This document shows positions 8,803 to 16,758 of a stretch of 64,000 nt of DNA, piece by piece; positions within the stretch are counted from its first letter, which is position 1, and every line of letters starts with the position of its first letter. The notes beneath the pieces are model-generated. The model ran no database searches and was not told the origin of the DNA. It worked only from the letters and a program-made list of their open reading frames with translations. The DNA comes from Lachnoclostridium sp. UBA903 (GTDB lineage: Bacteria; Bacillota; Clostridia; Lachnospirales; Lachnospiraceae): contig DBEP01000023.1 of NCBI GenBank assembly GCA_002294045.1, forward strand, positions 34,772 to 98,771, given 5' to 3'. The translations under genes and the position numbers were made by a program.

Positions 8803-9249
8803 ATCCGGCTCCCGTTTTTCTCTCTGATATAAGACCTGTATTGTATTTATCTATGGACCCCCCATAATCTAAGGCCAGTTTTTTGTTTCAGCTTAATTAT
8901 ATCGTACTGTTTGAAATAATGAAAGAATTATTAATTACTAAAGAAGAAGCAAGGCAAACACAGGACGGAAAATAAGAACGCTTAACAAAACCCTTGAGCA
9001 GGTCTCATAACTTTTCGCCAGAAATTATAAATTACGGAAAGGATGGTTTTGGAATAGCCAAAAGATGTAAATAAATTAAGTTGTTGAAAGGATAGTAATA
9101 TGATAATATATTAAGAGATAATAATATCGGCGGTTACGAACATGGTTAAATAACAGGAAAGTTAAGACAGAAACACTTATAAGATTTTTGAATGATATCT
9201 TGATTTGTAAAGGCACTGTTTTTAGTTCCAAAGAATAGAGGTGTGTCAA
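8803..9249. other. Intergenic region
   Basis: About 450 bases of mostly AT-rich DNA. It should hold the AraC promoter (minus strand) and the promoter of the nucleotidyltransferase gene (plus strand). I saw no convincing gene, RNA or repeat in it. Confidence 0.4.
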
Positions 9250-9597
9250 ATGAATGAAGTGCTTGAAAAAAAGCATAAGATTGTTGAACAGGCATTATTC
9301 ATAATAAAAAGAGAACTGAAAGATTATAACGAAATAGGCCTGTTCGGAAGCTTTGCCCGGGGTAAAGCCTCTGCCAGCAGCGATGTTGACATTTATGTCA
9401 TAACAGCATTGGATACAGACAGACGGACTAAAGCAATTCTGCGTTGCGATCTGGAGGAATTAAATGCTGATATTGTATTTCTCACGGAAGATTATATAAG
9501 GAACAATATGGAGCATTTACTGATAAAAAATATTATAAGAGACAGGGTTATCTTAGAAAGGAGAGATGAAAGTGACATTGGGGGAACAGTATTATAA
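9250..9597 (+). CDS. Minimal nucleotidyltransferase (MNT) of an MNT/HEPN pair
   Basis: This 115-residue nucleotidyltransferase-fold protein has the polymerase-beta signature GSFARGKASASSDVDIYV: Gly33-Ser34 followed by Asp45 and Asp47. A third acidic residue is likely in LNADIVF. The start at ATG 9250 is chosen because GAGGTG lies 7 bases upstream. The next gene, a HEPN protein, overlaps its end. In characterised MNT/HEPN toxin-antitoxin pairs the MNT enzyme modifies and silences the HEPN toxin. Here that is inferred from family and layout only. Confidence 0.85.
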   Translation: MNEVLEKKHKIVEQALFIIKRELKDYNEIGLFGSFARGKASASSDVDIYVITALDTDRRTKAILRCDLEELNADIVFLTEDYIRNNMEHLLIKNIIRDRVILERRDESDIGGTVL

Positions 9598-9980
9598 CAT
9601 CGCGTTGGATGATCTGCATTATCTTGAGGCTATAGATGTAGAAGGTTATTACAATCAACCGGCCGCCTTATGCCAGCAGATATGTGAAAAATTATTAAAA
9701 AGCCTGATAGCGGACTATTATGTAAAAGAAGACCTTGAATTAATTTTAAAATCCCATTCGTTAAAAAAACTGGCATTGACAATAAAATCCATTATAGCCA
9801 CAGCTGATTTTAATATTATAGAGCTTGCATTTTTATTTTGATGCAAGATATCCGGGTCCTGACTATGTAAAGGTTAATAAAGATACTTTCTTAAAGTGTA
9901 AGGATATTATGTATGATTGCAAGAAGAAAGTAGAACGATTAATACGGCAATTGAATGGTAATTCCGTCATTGAGGATTGA
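9566..9980 (+). pseudogene. HEPN-domain protein, frameshifted
   Basis: The open frame stops at 9841 after 91 residues, but the sequence beyond it, read one frame over, continues YFDARYPGPDYVKVNKD to a stop at 9978-9980. This matches YFDAKYPGNDF of the intact paralogue at 33752-34135. Removing one T from the run at 9830-9834 restores a 137-residue HEPN protein. The N-terminal helix signature (ICEKLLKSLIADYY, KSHSLKKL) is present. The start is ATG 9566 or, with better spacing from GGAG, GTG 9572. No Rx4-6H RNase motif is present. It may be a true mutation, a slippage site or a base-calling error. Confidence 0.8.
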
Positions 9981-10004
9981 TGTAAAATATGAAACATAAA
10001 ATTA

Positions 10005-10047
10005 GTTAACCGTTGAAAGCAATTAATTTGTTTTCAGCGGTTTTTTT
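10005..10047 (+). terminator. Intrinsic terminator
   Basis: ACCGTTGAAA pairs with TTTTCAGCGGT around an AT-rich loop, followed by a run of seven T. It ends the nucleotidyltransferase/HEPN unit. Confidence 0.75.
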
Positions 10048-10048
10048 A

Positions 10049-10170
10049 TTCAATAGGAAATTGCGTCCTATTGAATAAAAACGCTCCGCGGGGTGCGCAT
10101 GGCGCACCAGAGGTAGTTTGTCACTGAAGTGACAGCGCGTCAGCGCCAGAGTCTGGCAAGCCAGACTCTT
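10049..10170 (+). repeat. Hairpin repeat family B, copy 1
   Basis: This is the fullest copy. It holds four consecutive stems: TTCAATAGGA/TCCTATTGAA (10049-10075), GGTGCGC/GCGCACC (10092-10108), GTCACT/AGTGAC (10120-10133) and AGAGTCTGGC/GCCAGACTCT (10148-10169). Related copies lie at 15531-15647, 25650-25690 (minus strand) and 34265-34355. The stems change sequence between copies but keep pairing. Confidence 0.8.
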
Positions 10171-10175
10171 TGTTA

Positions 10176-10216
10176 TCTCATAGGATTAAGGTATCCTATG
10201 AGATAAAAACACTCCG
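10176..10216 (+). repeat. Hairpin repeat family B, truncated second unit
   Basis: TCTCATAGGA (10176-10185) pairs with TCCTATGAGA (10194-10203) and is followed by ATAAAAACACTCCG. This repeats the first module of the preceding copy (ATAAAAACGCTCCG) with a changed but still paired stem. The rest of the unit is missing. Confidence 0.65.
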
Positions 10217-10341
10217 TTTTGGTAAGCTCTGCAAATGGCAAAAATGAAATTGGCTGTACAGCACTATCTGCAATATTTTAAGCATTTTAATAGTATCTTT
10301 ATTAAATAATGTTATGTAAAATAAAATTCAGGAGGGTGAGA

Positions 10342-11199
10342 ATGAATATAACATTTGACAAATATCACGGGCTGGGCAATGATTATCTGGTTTATGACTG
10401 TAATAAAAATCCGGCCGTTCTGAAGAAAGAACACATACGGTTAATTTGTAACCGGAATTTCGGTATCGGGTCGGATGGGATATTAACCGGGCCTATTTTG
10501 GAAGACGGTAAAATTAAAGTCCGGATTTTTAATCCGGACGGAAGCGAAGCGGAAAAAAGCGGCAACGGTGTACGGATATTTTCTAAATATTTAAAAGATG
10601 CGGGATATATTTCAGAAGATGTATTACTGTTATCAACTCCGGGAGGTGATGTGAAAGTCCGTTTTCTGAATGAGGCGGGAACTCTTTTGGAAGTATCCAT
10701 GGGCAGGATTTCTTTTCACAGCAGAGACATCGGTGCTGCCGGAATAAGCGGTAATATGATTAATGTTCCCCTGTTATTCGGAGAGAAGGAATATTTATGT
10801 ACCTGTGTTTCCATTGGCAATCCCCATTGCGTTATCCCCATGAAGGAGATTTCAAAGGAACTGGTTTGTGAGATTGGAAAGTATTCGGAAAACGCAGCCT
10901 GTTTTCCGAAACGGATTAATACACAAATAGTTAAAGTTTTGGACCGTGAAAATATTCAGATTGAAATATTCGAACGGGGAGCCGGATATACGCTGGCTTC
11001 CGGAAGCAGCAGCTGTGCTGCCGCCGCAGCGGTCCGGGGATTGGGCTTTACAGAAGAGGAGGTTACCGTACATATGCCGGGCGGAGCCCTGAAGGTTAAG
11101 GCGGATTCCGATAATCAGGTATATATGACGGGAAGTGTTTGTTCCGTTGGCAGAATTGCCTTATCAGAAGAATTTATTTCCGAAAATGCAATTCGGTAA
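10342..11199 (+). CDS. DapF-like epimerase homologue lacking both catalytic cysteines
   Basis: This protein has about 285 residues and clear diaminopimelate epimerase ancestry: KYHGLGNDYLVYD near the N-terminus, NPDGSEAEKSGNGVR, GNPHCVIP, and ERGAGYTLASGSSSCAAA. The two cysteines that exchange the alpha proton in DapF (CGNG and ACGxG motifs) are both serine here: Ser73 (agc at 10558-10560) and Ser220 (tcc at 10999-11001). The start is ATG 10342 behind AGGAGGG. A dapA-like gene follows after 96 bases. It is unlikely to be a normal DAP epimerase; it could act on another amino acid, catalyse a different reaction, or be non-catalytic. Confidence 0.85.
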   Translation: MNITFDKYHGLGNDYLVYDCNKNPAVLKKEHIRLICNRNFGIGSDGILTGPILEDGKIKVRIFNPDGSEAEKSGNGVRIFSKYLKDAGYISEDVLLLSTPGGDVKVRFLNEAGTLLEVSMGRISFHSRDIGAAGISGNMINVPLLFGEKEYLCTCVSIGNPHCVIPMKEISKELVCEIGKYSENAACFPKRINTQIVKVLDRENIQIEIFERGAGYTLASGSSSCAAAAAVRGLGFTEEEVTVHMPGGALKVKADSDNQVYMTGSVCSVGRIALSEEFISENAIR

Positions 11200-11295
11200 A
11201 GACTGCAGTGATATTAAAATAAGTAGCAAATTCCAAGATTCTCAATAGAATATTATATGAGACGAAACGATTATAAAATTTTCAGGAGGTTTTTT

Positions 11296-12216
11296 ATGCC
11301 GATTTCAGGTGTCTGGTTACCGATAATAACTCCATTTTTAGAGGATAAAATAGATTACAAATCTTACAAAAGAATGATCGAGCATTACGCGGATACGGGA
11401 ATCAGCGGAATGATTCCTTTAGGTACAACAGGGGAGGTTCCTGTTTTGAGTGATTACGAATTTGAAGAAATGATAGAAAAAACTTTGGAATATAATAAGG
11501 AACGCCTTCCTGTTTATGTAGGGGTAGGCGGAAATTATACGGCTAAAGTAATTCAGAAAATAAAAATTGCCGAGAAATATAATATTCAGGGGATTCTTTC
11601 TGTCTGTCCTTATTATAACAAGCCGAATCAGGCAGGAATTTACAGCCATTTTAAAAGCATAGCGGAAGAAACGGCCTTAAATATTATTATATATAATATC
11701 CCTTACCGTACCGGTACCAATATTGAAAATGAAACTATCCGTAAACTGGCGGAATTTGATAATATTGCAGGTTTAAAGGATTCCTGCGGGGATATCAGGC
11801 AGACCATGGACCTGCTGCTGAATCCGCCGGAGAATTTATCCATTCTTACCGGTGAAGATATCTTATTCTATGTAACACTTACTTTGGGCGGCCAGGGAGG
11901 AATTCTGGCTTCCTCCCATCTGAAAACAGAGCAATTTGTAGATGTTTATAATAAAATAAAAGATAATGATCAGCAGGCAGCCTTTGAAACCTGGAAACAG
12001 CTTTATAATTTCATTCCGTTATTATTTAAGGAACCTAACCCGGCTCCCGTTAAATATTGCTTAAAAGAGCTTGGGCTCATAGATTCTTCCGAATTAAGAC
12101 TCCCTTTAACACAGATATCGGAGCAGTTAAAGGAAAAACTGGACCGTGTTCTGTCTTTAACGGATAGCGTATTTGTATCGCAAAACGATATTACAAAACA
12201 GACTGTTTTAATATGA
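11296..12216 (+). CDS. DapA-family aldolase (4-hydroxy-tetrahydrodipicolinate synthase-like)
   Basis: This 306-residue class I aldolase/lyase of the DHDPS/NAL family would condense pyruvate through a Schiff base. Key residues match DHDPS: GTTGE at 43-47, Tyr133 and Arg138 in YNIPYRTG, and Schiff-base Lys161 in GLKDSCGD. The start is ATG 11296 behind AGGAGG (an in-frame ATG at 11257 lacks one). It follows the DapF-like gene on the same strand. Normal lysine/DAP synthesis is possible, but since the partner lacks catalytic cysteines the pair may serve another keto-acid pathway. Confidence 0.88.
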   Translation: MPISGVWLPIITPFLEDKIDYKSYKRMIEHYADTGISGMIPLGTTGEVPVLSDYEFEEMIEKTLEYNKERLPVYVGVGGNYTAKVIQKIKIAEKYNIQGILSVCPYYNKPNQAGIYSHFKSIAEETALNIIIYNIPYRTGTNIENETIRKLAEFDNIAGLKDSCGDIRQTMDLLLNPPENLSILTGEDILFYVTLTLGGQGGILASSHLKTEQFVDVYNKIKDNDQQAAFETWKQLYNFIPLLFKEPNPAPVKYCLKELGLIDSSELRLPLTQISEQLKEKLDRVLSLTDSVFVSQNDITKQTVLI

Positions 12217-12266
12217 TATACGGGCAAAGCCAGCCACGTTTTCCAATCTTTCAATGTGCAGGGAAT

Positions 12267-13004
12267 TTATCCGTTTAAGTTATCCGTTATCCATTGCAAT
12301 GCCTTTTCCAAACGCAGGCTGTGGTTATCGTCATGACTGCCTTTATCCCAGATTAGGGGGATGTCATGATGAGAAAGCTGTACTTTTAATATGGAATGCG
12401 CCTGGTGCAAATAATCCGCTGCATGACACAAAGGGGGAAGCTCATTGACACCCTCCATGCGTCCTGAAAGCAGCAGCACACGGCCATCAGCGTTGCACGG
12501 TACATGGTTTTGCATGAAACTAATAAATCCCGGATACCACATAGAACCGGATATACTGACCGCACATCCGAAACAGTTCTGCCTGTATATGGCGTAGAGT
12601 GAAATAAGCCCACCGAGCGACACGCCCATTATACAGGAATTTGAAGGATCAGGCAATGTGCGGTAAACGGTATCGATATGAGGTTTAAGACTATTAGCCA
12701 GAAAATCAAGGTATCTGTCTCCTAACCCGCCGAACGCCGGCATACCATCCATAACCGTTGCCGGCCACGGCGTATAATCATCCGGACGGCATTGCGGGAT
12801 TAAGCCTACGATGATATGTTCGGGGCAGATACCCTTTTTTTTACCGCTTGCGTTGTTAAACATACTTTTCAGAAGGGGCAGAAGCCGGTCGCCGTCCTGT
12901 ACATATACGACGGGGTAACGCTTTTCCCCTTTTGTGTATGAGGCGGGCAGGCATACATAGTAATCCCTATTTTCAAAGGTATCTTTATAAATTGTAATAC
13001 TCAA
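12267..13004 (-). CDS. Putative siderophore esterase (enterochelin esterase-like)
   Basis: This 245-residue alpha/beta hydrolase of the PF00756 esterase family has the nucleophile elbow GVSLGG, an Asp-rich loop after the fifth strand, and a C-terminal His in KGSHDDNHSL. It probably cleaves an imported ferric siderophore, as Fes/IroE do, because a siderophore importer lies next door. It starts at TTG 13004 with AAAGGAG 7 bases upstream. No signal peptide is seen, so it is cytoplasmic. Other ester substrates cannot be excluded. Confidence 0.75.
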   Translation of the reverse strand: MSITIYKDTFENRDYYVCLPASYTKGEKRYPVVYVQDGDRLLPLLKSMFNNASGKKKGICPEHIIVGLIPQCRPDDYTPWPATVMDGMPAFGGLGDRYLDFLANSLKPHIDTVYRTLPDPSNSCIMGVSLGGLISLYAIYRQNCFGCAVSISGSMWYPGFISFMQNHVPCNADGRVLLLSGRMEGVNELPPLCHAADYLHQAHSILKVQLSHHDIPLIWDKGSHDDNHSLRLEKALQWITDNLNG

Positions 13005-13376
13005 ATTAAGTCTCCTTTTCTTGTATTATATTATCCTTCAAATAATCCCACCGTTTCTTTGTGAAGCATAAGCGGCGGGACTTATTTGGTTATTTATATA
13101 GCAGATTATAACACATATGGGAATGAACATAATTACAAACTCCATGGATTTTTGCAGAGATAAGAAGATACGAATCTTTTTAATACCGGCTGGATTGTAA
13201 CAAAACGTGGCACAGAAAATGAGAAAGTAATTGAAAAAAAAATATATTATCATTATAATGAAATTAATTTTTTAAAATGAGGAATCCATTTAATAGAGTG
13301 ATGCAGGCTATTGTCCGATACAAAAGCTGTAAAACAAGGAATTGAAAAATAAATGGTCGTAAAGAAGGTGTAAATA
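13005..13376. other. Divergent intergenic region with a palindrome
   Basis: About 370 AT-rich bases between the esterase (minus) and the AraC gene (plus). TCATTATAATGA at 13250-13261 is a perfect palindrome resembling a Fur-type half-site arrangement, which would fit iron control. The call is weak because such AT-rich palindromes are common. No gene is seen. Confidence 0.35.
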
Positions 13377-14213
13377 TTGAAAGTCAGTATAAATCAACTC
13401 GTGGATTATTATGCAAAAACATCTCTGTCATTTTTTAATATATTTACAGCTGTTTTACCGCCGGGAAGTAAACAGGAAAACTGGAAAACAAATAAAGCAG
13501 GAGGAGGTTTTGTTTTCCCTCTCGCCGGAAGATCACGTTATATCCTTAACGGTTGTTCCTATATTTTAGAGCCCGGCGTGGTTCTTCATGGAGGGCCGGA
13601 TATTGCATTATCCAAAGAAGTGTTAGGCGATAAATATTGGAAATACGCACTAATCCATTATCAAATTCCCCAAAATGAAGTATCGGATTTTTCGCTTTTT
13701 AATGAGCATTTTCTTATTTTTACAGGGAACAATACCAGAATCACCGACTTTATCGGTCAGATTTGCCAAAGCTATGCTACTCCGGGCAGTATGGCGGCAT
13801 TTAAGTCTAAGGTCTTATTTATGAACTTAATGGAAGAAATGATTATTTCGGCAAAAAGACAGCTATGTGACGGCAGCACTGATGTAATGGTACAGGCGGT
13901 GGAATACATACGCCAAAATTATGCCGATCCGATTTCCATCTCGAAAATATCTTCCCAGTTTGGACTGGAAAGGCGCCGGTTTGCCTATTTGTTTGAAAGG
14001 CACACGGGCATGAGTCCCAGCAACTATTTAACCGAATGCCGTATCCGCCGGTCGAAAGAATTGCTGAGAACCTGCGGTTGCTCCATATCACAGGTAGCAG
14101 AGTGCGTGGGGTATACGGACAGTTTCTATTTCAGCCGGATTTTTAAGCGGCAGACCGGCTTGTCTCCTTCGGAATTCCGTAAAAAGGTCGGCGAAAACCC
14201 GTGGAATATTTAA
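13377..14213 (+). CDS. AraC-family regulator of the siderophore locus
   Basis: This 278-residue protein has an N-terminal sensing region (residues 1-165, with FPLAGRSRYILNG) and a C-terminal AraC DNA-binding domain (ISISKISSQFGLERRRFAYLF and VAECVGYTDSFYFSRIFKRQ). The start appears to be TTG 13377 behind AAGAAGGTG. It lies between the esterase and the binding lipoprotein genes. By analogy with AraC regulators of siderophore uptake it may sense the ferric siderophore and activate the importer (inference). Confidence 0.88.
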   Translation: MKVSINQLVDYYAKTSLSFFNIFTAVLPPGSKQENWKTNKAGGGFVFPLAGRSRYILNGCSYILEPGVVLHGGPDIALSKEVLGDKYWKYALIHYQIPQNEVSDFSLFNEHFLIFTGNNTRITDFIGQICQSYATPGSMAAFKSKVLFMNLMEEMIISAKRQLCDGSTDVMVQAVEYIRQNYADPISISKISSQFGLERRRFAYLFERHTGMSPSNYLTECRIRRSKELLRTCGCSISQVAECVGYTDSFYFSRIFKRQTGLSPSEFRKKVGENPWNI

Positions 14214-14367
14214 GGGCAGCCGGCGGCGACGCAGGAGAGGCCCAACCGGCATGAAAAAAGCAGGTTTTCCTCTTCAGGCGGGTGGCGGTTCTGCAAAAGT
14301 CCAGGCGGATTGTAACTATGTCCATTCCAATATACGTTATGCTTTGATATAATATTTCCTGATATTG

Positions 14368-14390
14368 ATATTGAAACCCAATTTCAATAT
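14368..14390. promoter_or_regulatory. Inverted repeat ahead of the siderophore-binding lipoprotein gene
   Basis: ATATTGAAA (14368-14376) and TTTCAATAT (14382-14390) are perfect inverted repeats separated by 5 bases. They lie just downstream of a TATAAT-like box (14348-14353) and about 25 bases before the ribosome binding site. This is a candidate operator, for the AraC protein or an iron repressor. Confidence 0.45.
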
Positions 14391-14426
14391 TGAGTTAGCT
14401 TCATCAAACTTAATGGAGGAATGACA

Positions 14427-15464
14427 ATGAAAAAATTTATAGGGCTGATGCTCTCTCTCGTCTTGTTGACGGGTATTATGGCCGGATGTGCGGGGACATC
14501 CGCGGGTAACGAAACGACAACACCGCCGGAAAGCTCCGCTCCGGCGACGCAAACGGAAACACCGGACGCAGACAGCAGTTCCGATGCTTCGGCGGCAGCC
14601 TGGCCAAGAACAATCGAAGACGCATTGGGAAAACAGATTACCTTGGAGAAAAAACCTGAACGGATTGCGCTTCTTGATTTTGGATACATAGAAATCCTGT
14701 TTGCATTGGACATAACGCCCATTGCGTCTACCTTTGCCGAACGGTCGTTAAACGGTTTCGGAACGCTGCAGTCTTATGCCGCCAATGCGCAGATTGAGGA
14801 ATTGGGGGAAAACAAGGCGCCGAATCTCGAAAAGCTTGCGGAGTTGGAACCCGACCTGATTCTCTATACCGCCGAGGCGGAGAATCTGGATACGAAGCTG
14901 TATGAGTCAGCTTCTCAAATCGCCCCCGTAGTGACCTTCGACAGCCCCGATTGGAAAGCGCAGCTGAGGGCTTTTGGCAATTGCCTCGGTGCGGAGGAAA
15001 AGGCGGAGGAATATATTTCCGAGACCGAAGTGCTGATCTCCGATTCCAGGGAAAAGCTGGCCGGAATCGGAGATAAAACGGTGGCGGTGCTGTTTGAGCG
15101 CAGCAGTGATGTAGGCAATTTTATCGTGATCGCCTCTGACGAGAATCCTGTGTGGTTTGACAAAGAGGGCGGCCTTGGGCTGACGCCTCCAGATGGTTAT
15201 CCCGAGACAATGGAGATGATTTCTTTGGAAGGCGTAGCGGCGCTGAATCCGGATTATATCTTCCTGTGCGGAGCCTTGGGAACCGAAGCGAACGGATACA
15301 AGCAGACCCATCTGTCCGAAGAAACGCAGGCTTCCTCTGTGTGGCAGTCGTTAAACGCCGTGAAAAACGGTCAGGTCTATTACCTTGACGCTGCGGTGCG
15401 GGCAGCCGGCCCCCTGGGTATCAAGCTTGGAATTGAAACCATAGTCGAAAGCATAACCGAGTAG
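14427..15464 (+). CDS. Siderophore-binding lipoprotein (FecB/FhuD/SirA-like)
   Basis: This 345-residue periplasmic-binding protein has a lipoprotein signal (LLTGIMAGC lipobox) and a low-complexity Thr/Ser/Pro/Glu linker to about residue 55. The class III binding fold follows (ALGKQITLEKKPERIALLDFGYIEIL, APNLEKLAELEPDLIL). It captures a ferric siderophore and feeds the two FecCD permeases downstream. The start at ATG 14427 gives 9-base spacing to GGAGG. A hairpin and repeat lie between it and the permeases, so expression may be uneven. Confidence 0.9.
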   Translation: MKKFIGLMLSLVLLTGIMAGCAGTSAGNETTTPPESSAPATQTETPDADSSSDASAAAWPRTIEDALGKQITLEKKPERIALLDFGYIEILFALDITPIASTFAERSLNGFGTLQSYAANAQIEELGENKAPNLEKLAELEPDLILYTAEAENLDTKLYESASQIAPVVTFDSPDWKAQLRAFGNCLGAEEKAEEYISETEVLISDSREKLAGIGDKTVAVLFERSSDVGNFIVIASDENPVWFDKEGGLGLTPPDGYPETMEMISLEGVAALNPDYIFLCGALGTEANGYKQTHLSEETQASSVWQSLNAVKNGQVYYLDAAVRAAGPLGIKLGIETIVESITE

Positions 15465-15483
15465 GATTTTCTTTATACTCTGA

Positions 15484-15522
15484 GCCGGGCACAGCTTTGT
15501 CAAAGCCTGCGCCCGGTTTTTT
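15484..15522 (+). terminator. Intrinsic terminator or attenuator between lipoprotein and permease genes
   Basis: An imperfect stem pairs CCGGGCACAGCTTTG with CAAAGCCTGCGCCCGG, followed by TTTTTTG. It lies 20 bases after the lipoprotein stop and ahead of the permeases, so it may keep lipoprotein mRNA in excess over permease mRNA. Confidence 0.65.
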
Positions 15523-15530
15523 GTCTCATA

Positions 15531-15647
15531 CTCATAGGAAAGTTCGTCCTATGAGACAAAAAACCGACCGGGGATGCACATGACGCGCCAACGGAAGATG
15601 TCACTAAAGTGACAGCGCGTCAGCGCAGAGTTTGCTTCGCAAACTCT
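15531..15647 (+). repeat. Hairpin repeat family B, copy 2
   Basis: It carries the same modules as copy 1: CTCATAGGA/TCCTATGAG (15531-15555), GTCACT/AGTGAC (15600-15613), GCGCGTCAGCGC, and a terminal stem AGAGTTTGC/GCAAACTCT (15627-15647). The terminal stem differs from the other copies on both arms yet stays perfectly paired. It sits inside the siderophore operon. Confidence 0.75.
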
Positions 15648-15714
15648 TTTTCATGTTCCCGGCAATATCCAGCCAAGTTCCGCGTTTAGACCTGATACAG
15701 AGGAGATATAATTG

Positions 15715-16758
15715 ATGGTTCAACCAAATATTCCGGCAGTGCCGGTTCAAATAAAACAGAAAAGCCGCACATGGGCAGCATGGCTGATTATAGTATTCGG
15801 AACGGGGCTGCTTTTTCTGCTCATGGCGTTTTCCATTACGAAGGGAGCGGCGGAGCTTCCGCTGCAAACGGTGTGGAACGCCCTATTCCATTTCGATGCG
15901 GAGGATACAAGCCATCTGATTGTGGTCGACCTGCGTCTGCCCCGCGTCATTGCCAGCGCCCTGGTTGGTGCAGCCTTTGCTGTGGCGGGGGCGGTCATGC
16001 AGGGCGTAACCCGCAATCCCATGGCGGATTCCGGACTGATGGGCTTAAACGCCGGAGCGGGATTCACCCTTTCCATCTGCTTTGCTTTCTTCCCCGGTTT
16101 GTCCTACCTGGAAACCATGCTGTTTTCCTTTATCGGAGCGTCCATCGGAGCGGCTTTGGTCAACGGCATCGCGTCCCTGCGCCGGGGCGGGGCAACGCCT
16201 ATGCGGCTGGTTCTGGCCGGGGCTGCGGTGAGCGCGCTTCTGGCCGCTCTCAGCCAGGGAATTGCCCTGTACTTTGACGTGGCGCAGAACATCATGTTCT
16301 GGACGGTGGGCGGCGTGGCCGGCTCCACCTGGGAACAAGTCAAAATCATGGCGCCGTTTATAGGGGCGGCGCTCCTGGGCGTGATTGCCTTTTCCCGTTC
16401 CATTTCCATTATGAGCTTGGGCGAGGATGTGGCAAAGGGCCTGGGGCTCAATACCGTGCTCGTCAAGCTCCTTTGCTCCGCCGTGGTCCTGATTCTGGCC
16501 GGCTCCTCCGTGGCGGTGGTGGGGTCTGTAGGTTTTGTGGGGCTGGTTGTACCTCACCTGGCCCGGTTCCTTGTGGGCAGGGATTACCGCTGGATCATCC
16601 CCTCCTCTGCGGTACTGGGAAGCATTTTGGTGGTATTGGCGGATCTGTGGGCGCGGATGCTCAACCCGCCCTTTGAGACGCCTATCGGCGCGCTTATCTC
16701 CCTGATCGGCGTTCCATTCTTTTTGTACCTGGCCCGCAGGGAAAGGAGGGCGCTGTAA
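15715..16758 (+). CDS. FecCD-family siderophore permease, first subunit
   Basis: This 347-residue polytopic protein has the BtuC/FecCD features: about nine hydrophobic segments, LRLPRVIASALVGAAFAVAGAVMQGVTRNPMADSGLMG, and the coupling-helix region GFVGLVVPHLARFLVG. It forms a heterodimeric channel with the next gene product. The start is ATG 15715 behind AGGAGA; a TTG lies one codon earlier. Coding DNA here is visibly richer in G+C than most of the window. No ATPase gene is adjacent. Confidence 0.93.
   Translation: MVQPNIPAVPVQIKQKSRTWAAWLIIVFGTGLLFLLMAFSITKGAAELPLQTVWNALFHFDAEDTSHLIVVDLRLPRVIASALVGAAFAVAGAVMQGVTRNPMADSGLMGLNAGAGFTLSICFAFFPGLSYLETMLFSFIGASIGAALVNGIASLRRGGATPMRLVLAGAAVSALLAALSQGIALYFDVAQNIMFWTVGGVAGSTWEQVKIMAPFIGAALLGVIAFSRSISIMSLGEDVAKGLGLNTVLVKLLCSAVVLILAGSSVAVVGSVGFVGLVVPHLARFLVGRDYRWIIPSSAVLGSILVVLADLWARMLNPPFETPIGALISLIGVPFFLYLARRERRAL

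Noticed and set aside
8803..9249. Degenerate small gene near 8920-9070
   Set aside because: Short peptide-like runs occur but are broken by stops and match nothing I recognise.
13250..13261. Fur box
   Set aside because: The 12-bp palindrome TCATTATAATGA fits only loosely and AT-rich palindromes arise easily by chance. It is kept as a note under the intergenic feature.
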